A stretch of 64,000 nucleotides of DNA from an uncultured Oscillospiraceae bacterium. Lineage in GTDB: Bacteria > Bacillota > Clostridia > Oscillospirales > Oscillospiraceae. The DNA is taken from contig CAJUEU010000003.1 in assembly GCA_910585735.1 (NCBI GenBank), positions 1 through 64,000 of the forward strand, in the 5' to 3' direction. A program made the position numbers and the translations under genes. A model generated the notes under the pieces. It made no database searches and was not told where the DNA came from. It worked only from the letters and a program-made list of their open reading frames with translations. Of this stretch, positions 59,189 through 64,000 are shown in pieces (within the stretch, counting starts at the first letter, position 1; each line of letters starts with the position of its first letter).

Positions 59189-60090
59189 TTCTTGGCCTCC
59201 TTGACCTGGAGGTCCTCCAGCAGATCCAGCAGGGCGGCCAAGTCTTCATCCCCGTAATACTCCAGCTCCAGACGGCCCTTGCGCACCCCGTGATGGATGG
59301 TGACCTTTCGGGCCAGCCGGCCGGAGAGGTCTTTGGCGGCGGCTTCCCGGTAGATCTTGTTGGGATCCTCGCCGAAGGACTCCTTGGGCCGGGCGGCGGC
59401 TTGCTCATCCATATAACGGATGATCCGCTTGACGGCGTCCTCGGTTTGGCGGACCGAAAGGCCTTCCTCCACGACCCGCTGCGCCAGGTTCCGCTGCTGC
59501 CCCGCCTCGGGGAGGGAGAGGAGGGTCCGGGCGTGACCGGCGGAGAGCTTGCCCTCTTCCAGAAGTGCCTGAACGGCGTCAGGGAGGGCCAGAAGCCGGG
59601 AGGCATTGGCGACGGCTGACCGGGACTTGCCCACCCGGGTGGCCACCTCCTCCTGGTTCATGCCGAAGTCGGCCATGAGGACCCGGTAACCGTTGGCCTC
59701 TTCGATGGGGTTCAGGTCCTCCCGCTGAAGGTTTTCGATCATGGCCAGCTCAGCGGCCTTACGGTCGTCGGCCTCCACGACCACGGCGGGGACCTCCTTT
59801 AGCCCGGCCAGCTTGGCCGCCCGCCACCGCCGTTCGCCGGCGATGATCTGATAGTAGCCGGAGCTGAGACGACGGACCGTGAGGGGCTGAATGATACCGT
59901 GGATCCGAATCGAGTCGCTGAGGTCCTGAAGGGCTTCGTCCTCAAACCGCTTTCTGGGCTGGTTCATGGCGGGCTGTACCTGAGAAATAGGGAGAAAGAA
60001 GGAGCCTTGTCCCTCCTTTTGCTCCTGAAGGACGGCGTTCTCGCCCAGGAGGGCGCCCAGGCCCTTGCCCAATCCGCCTTTTGCTGCCAT
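59185..60090 (-). CDS. parB: Chromosome partitioning protein ParB (Spo0J)
   Basis: A 301-residue CTP-dependent clamp: conserved start KGGLGKGLGALLGE, CTP motifs GERRWRA (about 84-90) and ENLQREDLNPIEEA, helix-turn-helix with QEEVATRVGKSRSAVANASR, and a C-terminal dimer domain. It loads at the parS sites at 58578, 60966 and 61076. Coupled to parA (26 bases apart). Confidence 0.95.
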   Translation of the reverse strand: MAAKGGLGKGLGALLGENAVLQEQKEGQGSFFLPISQVQPAMNQPRKRFEDEALQDLSDSIRIHGIIQPLTVRRLSSGYYQIIAGERRWRAAKLAGLKEVPAVVVEADDRKAAELAMIENLQREDLNPIEEANGYRVLMADFGMNQEEVATRVGKSRSAVANASRLLALPDAVQALLEEGKLSAGHARTLLSLPEAGQQRNLAQRVVEEGLSVRQTEDAVKRIIRYMDEQAAARPKESFGEDPNKIYREAAAKDLSGRLARKVTIHHGVRKGRLELEYYGDEDLAALLDLLEDLQVKEAKK

Positions 60091-60116
60091 AGGAGATCAA
60101 TCCTTTCTGATGTAGT

Positions 60117-60875
60117 TTATTTGTTCTTCCCAATGACCTCTTCGGCCAGGGACTTATAGGCTTCGGTGCCCCGGGAATAGGCGTCGTACGCGTCGATGGG
60201 CTTGCCGTGGCTGGGGGCCTCGGAGAGCCGGACGGTGCGGGGGATAACGGTGGCATAGACCTGGCCGGGGAAGTGGCGCTTCACTTCTTCGGCCACCTGC
60301 ATGCTGAGATTGGTACGGCTGTCGTACATGGTGAGCAGGACCCCTTCGAGCTCAATCTCCGGGTTAAGGGACCGCTTCACAATGCGCACCGTGCCCAATA
60401 GGTCGCTCAGACCCTCCAGAGCGTAATACTCACATTGGACGGGGACCAGCACCGAATGGGCGGCACAGAGTCCGTTGAGGGTAAGAAGCTCCAGAGAGGG
60501 AGGGCAATCAATGAGAATGTAATCGTACCGCGGGGAGACACTTTCCAGAGCTTTTTGAAGCAGGTGTTCCCGGTCGGCCATGCCGATCATCTCAATGCCG
60601 GCACCGGCCAAGGACTTGTTAACGGGGATCACGTCACAGTAAGGGGTGGAGACAATGGCCTTGGCGCAGTCCACGCCCTCTACTAAGACTTCATAAATGC
60701 TGGGGTTTGCGGTGGTCTTGTCCACCCCAAGGCCGGAGGTGGCGTTGGCCTGGGGATCAAAGTCACAGACCAGCACCCGCTTGCCTTGCCGCTGAAGGGC
60801 GGAGGCCAGGTTTACACAGGTGGTAGTTTTGCCCACGCCGCCCTTTTGGTTCACAATGGCGATTCTTTTTGCCAC
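60117..60875 (-). CDS. parA: Chromosome partitioning ATPase ParA (Soj)
   Basis: A 252-residue deviant Walker ATPase: KGGVGKTT (about 10-17), DFDPQANATSGLG, and DCPPSLELLTLN. With ParB it segregates origins and in Bacillus also regulates DnaA. GTG start at 60875 behind AAGAAGGAT; the upstream ATG frame would begin within the parS region and was rejected. Confidence 0.94.
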   Translation of the reverse strand: MAKRIAIVNQKGGVGKTTTCVNLASALQRQGKRVLVCDFDPQANATSGLGVDKTTANPSIYEVLVEGVDCAKAIVSTPYCDVIPVNKSLAGAGIEMIGMADREHLLQKALESVSPRYDYILIDCPPSLELLTLNGLCAAHSVLVPVQCEYYALEGLSDLLGTVRIVKRSLNPEIELEGVLLTMYDSRTNLSMQVAEEVKRHFPGQVYATVIPRTVRLSEAPSHGKPIDAYDAYSRGTEAYKSLAEEVIGKNK

Positions 60876-60965
60876 GGACCATCCTTCTTTCTCTGTGAAT
60901 TTTGGATAAATCCTATTATACCCAGAATTTGACGGGTTTTCAATAGGGAAGGGAGATTTTTTCAA

Positions 60966-60981
60966 TGTTTCACGTGAAACT
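60966..60981. other. parS: parS site 2 (one mismatch)
   Basis: TGTTTCACGTGAAACT, 15 of 16 positions of the palindrome, upstream of parA. Confidence 0.8.
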
Positions 60982-61012
60982 TTAGAAAATTCCTCTCCTT
61001 TAGAGGGCCCCC

Positions 61013-61064
61013 GGCGAATAAGTTCGCCAGGGCCTGCGCTAAAAACCTGCCCCCAGCAGGTTTT
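61013..61064. repeat. Tandem small-hairpin array, copy 3
   Basis: GGCGAA-TAAG-TTCGCC (61013-61028) and AAAACCTGC-5-GCAGGTTTT (61042-61064), flanked by GCGCT and TTTACGCT as in copy 2. It lies between two parS sites. Confidence 0.6.
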
Positions 61065-61075
61065 CTTTACGCTGA

Positions 61076-61091
61076 TGTTTCACGTGAAACA
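61076..61091. other. parS: parS site 3
   Basis: TGTTTCACGTGAAACA, identical to site 1, between noc and parA. Confidence 0.9.
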
Positions 61092-61099
61092 TTGGAAAA

Positions 61100-61136
61100 A
61101 GCCCGTCATCCAATTTCTGTAATTGGATGACGGGCT
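61100..61136 (-). terminator. Terminator after noc
   Basis: AGCCCGTCATCCAATT and complement with a five-base loop, followed by TTTTTCC in minus sense; 25 bases beyond the noc stop. Confidence 0.88.
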
Positions 61137-61161
61137 ACTCAGAAGAAAATAGGAAGGCGGC

Positions 61162-61956
61162 CTACCGGGGAATACGGATGGTAAGACAGATCTCCTCGGG
61201 GGTATCCCGGCGGTCAAAGGCGGCGTTGACTCCGGCAGACTTCATCATGGAGAGGCCCCGGGTCACAGTATTTAAAAAGAGCCGTACATCCTTTAATATA
61301 AAGATAGGCTTGCTTTTGGAAGGGGGCGGAGCCAGAAGGGAATCTACGTAGGCCTCGGTCTGGGAGACAGTAAGACGGTGGGCGGCCAGGTGCCGGGCGG
61401 CCTGGATCTGAAGCTCCGGGGAAGAAAGGGAGAGTAAGGCCCGGGCGTGACGCTCGGTAAAGCCCTTCTCCCGCAGAAGCTTAAGAGCTTCCGGGGAAAG
61501 CTTCAGGAGACGCAGCTTGTTGGCGACAGCGGACTGAGATTTGCCGATCTGCTTGGCCAGGGCCTCCTGGGAAAGCCCGGAGGCGTCCAAAAGAGCCTGG
61601 AGGGCCAAAGCCTCCTCCCAGAAGTCCAGATCTCTCCGCTGGACATTTTCAATGAGGGCCAGAAGGGAGGATTCCTGGGGATCGGCTGAGAGAAGAAGGC
61701 AAGGGACCTCCTTCAGTCCGGCCAGCTTGGCGGCCCGAAGCCGGCGCTCTCCCGCGATGAGCTGGTAGCCCTCCTGCTCGCGGCGGACCGACAAAGGCTG
61801 GAGGATGCCATGGACCGCGATGCTGTGGGACAACTCCTCCAGGGCGGCGGGGTCAAAGTCCCGGCGGGGCTGATTGGGGTTGGGAGAGATGGCCTCGGCG
61901 GGGAGAAACAGGACACGGCTGCTTTCGAAGAGCCCTTTTTTGCGAAGAAATGGCAT
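61162..61956 (-). CDS. noc: Nucleoid occlusion protein Noc (ParB family)
   Basis: A 264-residue ParB paralogue: GERRLRAAKLAGL (CTP motif), ENVQRRDLDFWEEA, and a helix-turn-helix SQEALAKQIGKSQSAVANKLR. The position next to parAB and the short start (MPFLRKKGLFE, amphipathic as in the Noc membrane-targeting sequence) favour Noc over a second ParB. It should keep the division ring off the nucleoid. Confidence 0.88.
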   Translation of the reverse strand: MPFLRKKGLFESSRVLFLPAEAISPNPNQPRRDFDPAALEELSHSIAVHGILQPLSVRREQEGYQLIAGERRLRAAKLAGLKEVPCLLLSADPQESSLLALIENVQRRDLDFWEEALALQALLDASGLSQEALAKQIGKSQSAVANKLRLLKLSPEALKLLREKGFTERHARALLSLSSPELQIQAARHLAAHRLTVSQTEAYVDSLLAPPPSKSKPIFILKDVRLFLNTVTRGLSMMKSAGVNAAFDRRDTPEEICLTIRIPR

Positions 61957-62143
61957 AAAAACCCCTTCTTTCCCGGAAGTTTGGTCTGGATAGTCCGAAA
62001 AGACCTTGGATATCCAGAGTTTACCAAATTTTTCCAGAAAAAGAAGGGGAAGGGTGTCGAGAGGGAAATATTTCCGCGGGAGTAAAAGGGATTGGGGAAG
62101 ACGTGTTCTTCTGCTTTATCATCTATTTGGGAGAGGGGAACAT

Positions 62144-62208
62144 CATTTTGCTTCGCAAAACGATCGTTCCCAGTCGTTTGCGCCAAGCGCAAGCGACTCA
62201 GCAAAATG
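62144..62208. repeat. Palindromic element reaching into the 3' end of xpt
   Basis: CATTTTGCT (62144-62152) and AGCAAAATG (62200-62208) flank an inner near-perfect stem AGTCGTTTGCGC/GCGCAAGCGACT and the palindrome AACGATCGTT. The right arm codes for the last residues of Xpt. No T-run. Confidence 0.5.
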
Positions 62209-62770
62209 TGATGCCGTTCTCGCTCATGGCGGCGATGCGGGCCAGGGACTCCACCCGGAGGCCGGACTGGCGCAGGAGGTCGCCCCCGGGCTGGAAAGCC
62301 TTCTCAATGCAGATCCCCGCGCCCACCAGGTCGGCCCCCGACTGGTGGACAATGTCCATGAGGCCCTGGAGGGCGGCGCCGTTGGCCAGAAAATCGTCAA
62401 CGAGAAGCACCCGGTCGTTGGGGGAGAGGAATTCCTTGGCCACCATGACCTCGTAGTCGGTGCCGTGGGTAAAGGAATGGACCTGGGAGGTGTAGACGCT
62501 GCCGTCAATGTTTTTGGTCTTGCTCTTCTTGGCAAAAAGGACGGGAACGCCGAAGCACTGGGCCACGATACAGGCAATGCCAATGCCTGAAGCCTCGATG
62601 GTAAGGATCTTGGTGATCCCTTCACCGCCAAAAAGGCGGAAAAATTCCTTGCCCATCTCGTTGCAAAGGTCTACGTCGATCTGGTGGTTGAGAAAGCTAT
62701 CCACTTTAAGTACGGAGCCGTGCTCCCGGATCTTGCCATCCTTGCGGATACGGTCTTCTAAAAGCTGCAT
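62198..62770 (-). CDS. xpt: Xanthine phosphoribosyltransferase
   Basis: A 190-residue purine salvage enzyme: HQIDVDLCNEMGKEF, the PRPP motif VLLVDDFLANGAAL (about 121-134) and ITKILTIEASGIGIA are typical of Xpt. Converts xanthine to XMP. No purine riboswitch is visible upstream, where Bacillus has one; the upstream spacer holds a repeat element instead. Confidence 0.94.
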   Translation of the reverse strand: MQLLEDRIRKDGKIREHGSVLKVDSFLNHQIDVDLCNEMGKEFFRLFGGEGITKILTIEASGIGIACIVAQCFGVPVLFAKKSKTKNIDGSVYTSQVHSFTHGTDYEVMVAKEFLSPNDRVLLVDDFLANGAALQGLMDIVHQSGADLVGAGICIEKAFQPGGDLLRQSGLRVESLARIAAMSENGITFC

Positions 62771-62812
62771 AGGGGTGAGCCTCCTTGATAGAGAATGAAG
62801 AGCTTTTCCATG

Positions 62813-62987
62813 GCCTCATCCGTCACGGCTTCGCCGTGCCACCTGTCTCGTCTTCGACTCGGTCAAATCGGTGGACGCGTGCCAGTGGCACGCACCGACC
62901 CGTAAACGGGGAAGGCTTATGACCATTCCTCTATTAGGCTTCCCCATTTATGGGGAAGCTGTCGAGTGAATGCGAGACTGATGAGGC
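62813..62987. mobile_element. MITE-like or REP-like repeat element
   Basis: GCCTCATC (62813-62820) and GATGAGGC (62980-62987) are terminal inverted repeats (10 of 12 bases if extended), enclosing hairpins CACGGC-TTC-GCCGTG, GCGTGCC-AGT-GGCACGC and GCTTCCCC-ATTTAT-GGGGAAGC. It has no coding capacity. Similar CCTCATCCGTCACGGCTTCG blocks are common between genes of gut clostridia (recalled knowledge). Confidence 0.55.
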
Positions 62988-63004
62988 TATTGCAAATAAG
63001 TGCC

Positions 63005-63940
63005 TCAAGCCTGCAAAAAGCCTTTGCCAAAGATCTCGCTGGAGCTGGTGACCAGAATAAAAGCGTGGGGGTCGGTTTTCCGCAGGTGGGAGCGGAGCAG
63101 CACCGCCTGGTGGATGGACAGGACGGTGAGGACCACGTACTCGTCGTGGTGGGTGTAGGCCCCCTTGGCCTCCCAGATGGTGGCGCTGCGGTTCATGCCC
63201 TCAATAATAAACCGGCAGACATTCTCAGGGCTTCGGGTCACAACCATAAAGGCCTTCTTGCGGTTAAGAGAACCCATGACCCAGTCAATGATGACCGAGT
63301 TCAGGGTCAGGCCCAGCAGGGAGAAGAGGCCGGTCTCAATGTCGAAAACCAAAAGGGCGGCGGCGGCAATAAGCACGTTGGAAAAAAGGAGGGCGTTGCC
63401 GACATCCAGGCCGGAATACTTCCGCAGGATCATGGCCACGATGTCGGTGCCGCCGGTGGAGGCGTCAACGTGAAAGAGGAGAGCGGCTCCAATGGCCGGG
63501 AGGAGGATGCCAAAAAAAAGCTCCAGCATTTTTTGATTGGTGAGGGGGGCGGACAGGGGACAGACCCACTCAAATACCTGGACCAGGCCGGTATAGAGCA
63601 CGGTGCAGTAGATGGTGCGGAAGCCAAAGCCCTTATCCAGGACCAGAAAGCCCATGACCAGAAAGATCACATTGAGAATGGTGTTCATGGTGCTGGAGGT
63701 GATGACCTCAGAGGAGATGAGGTTGCCCAGCAGCACCGAAAGGCCCGCGACGCCGCCGGTGGAAAAATGGTTGGGGAACTTAAAGAAGTAGACGCCCACC
63801 GCCACGAGAACCGAACCCGTGGTCATCACGAGAAAGGTCTTGAGCTGCTCACGGAGGGAGGAGCTTCGGGTGGGAGAGGACTTGGGCGGCTGTGGCTTCT
63901 GGGACTGGGGCTGAACGGGTTGGATAGAATCGTTCTCCAT
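63005..63940 (-). CDS. YitT family membrane protein
   Basis: A 311-residue protein: a Gln/Pro/Ser-rich N-terminus, five membrane helices (about 35-205; FKFPNHFSTGGVAGLSVLLG is the conserved opening) and a C-terminal DUF2179 domain (AFMVVTRSPENVCRFIIEGM). YitT proteins are widespread in Firmicutes with no settled function. The ATG follows GGGAGGCG. Confidence 0.9.
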   Translation of the reverse strand: MENDSIQPVQPQSQKPQPPKSSPTRSSSLREQLKTFLVMTTGSVLVAVGVYFFKFPNHFSTGGVAGLSVLLGNLISSEVITSSTMNTILNVIFLVMGFLVLDKGFGFRTIYCTVLYTGLVQVFEWVCPLSAPLTNQKMLELFFGILLPAIGAALLFHVDASTGGTDIVAMILRKYSGLDVGNALLFSNVLIAAAALLVFDIETGLFSLLGLTLNSVIIDWVMGSLNRKKAFMVVTRSPENVCRFIIEGMNRSATIWEAKGAYTHHDEYVVLTVLSIHQAVLLRSHLRKTDPHAFILVTSSSEIFGKGFLQA

Positions 63941-63964
63941 AGGGGTCGCCTCCCAAATAAATAC

Positions 63965-64000
63965 TTACCGGCCGGTAAAGACCGTCCAGACATCATAGTG
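63965..64000 (-). CDS. Possible 3' end of a gene beyond the window
   Basis: The minus strand reads HYDVWTVFTGR then a TAA at 63965-63967, 24 bases before yitT, and looks like a natural C-terminus. Too short to identify. Confidence 0.35.
   Translation of the reverse strand, partial: HYDVWTVFTGR

Overview
The window looks like a chromosome-origin region of a spore-forming, GC-rich anaerobic member of the Clostridia, most like the Oscillospiraceae (Flavonifractor/Intestinimonas/Lawsonibacter type). This rests on the classical Firmicutes origin order (rpmH-rnpA-yidD-yidC-jag on the minus strand; dnaA-dnaN-S4-recF-remB-gyrB-gyrA on the plus strand), sporulation genes (ytvI, a pdaB-like deacetylase, a Spo0A-C protein), a Na+-type ATP synthase rotor and the high-GC codon use. 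The genus is inferred from gene content only; no search was possible.

Layout. 1-3.8 kb: F-type ATP synthase operon atpI-B-E-F-H-A (minus, atpA cut by the window edge). 3.8-9.1 kb: cutC, a LysM/G5/M23 cell-wall hydrolase, and a darA-holB-ricT group. 9.2-15.0 kb (minus): htrA, ytvI, then the jag-yidC-yidD-rnpA-rpmH ribosome and membrane-insertion operon. 15.0-17.1 kb: bipartite oriC with DnaA boxes on both sides of dnaA. 17.1-26.2 kb (plus): dnaN to gyrA, two SHOCT membrane proteins and rnhA, with several micro-ORFs. 26.3-32.3 kb (minus): DEAD-box helicase, aroK, a HAD phosphatase, thiT behind a TPP riboswitch, and an S41 protein. 32.4-37.0 kb: a Tat-exported flavin reductase divergent from its TetR regulator, then malQ. 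37.2-39.8 kb: a Spo0A-C protein and a low-GC island encoding a Phd-like antitoxin, a HipA-core kinase and a HipS-HIRAN protein. 39.8-46.0 kb: pdaB-like deacetylase, an AraC-controlled sugar uptake pair, an XRE regulator and galE. 46.1-53.4 kb (minus): transglutaminase, acyltransferase, aspS, an SLH protein, hisS and an MGS-like protein. 53.5-64 kb (minus): minD-like, rsmG, mscL, serS, the parABS partition system with three parS sites, noc, xpt and yitT.

The most unusual features are: (i) the three-gene Phd/HipT/HipS-HIRAN module under a nested palindromic promoter; (ii) a two-carboxylate c subunit together with an a subunit that carries an apparent extra membrane hairpin; (iii) an MGS homologue lacking catalytic residues next to a MinD homologue lacking its membrane-targeting tail; (iv) arrays of small hairpins shared between three intergenic loci, and an apparent in-frame insertion in rsmG; (v) the par/noc/rsmG block lying about 40 kb to the right of oriC on the strand that meets the replication fork head-on.
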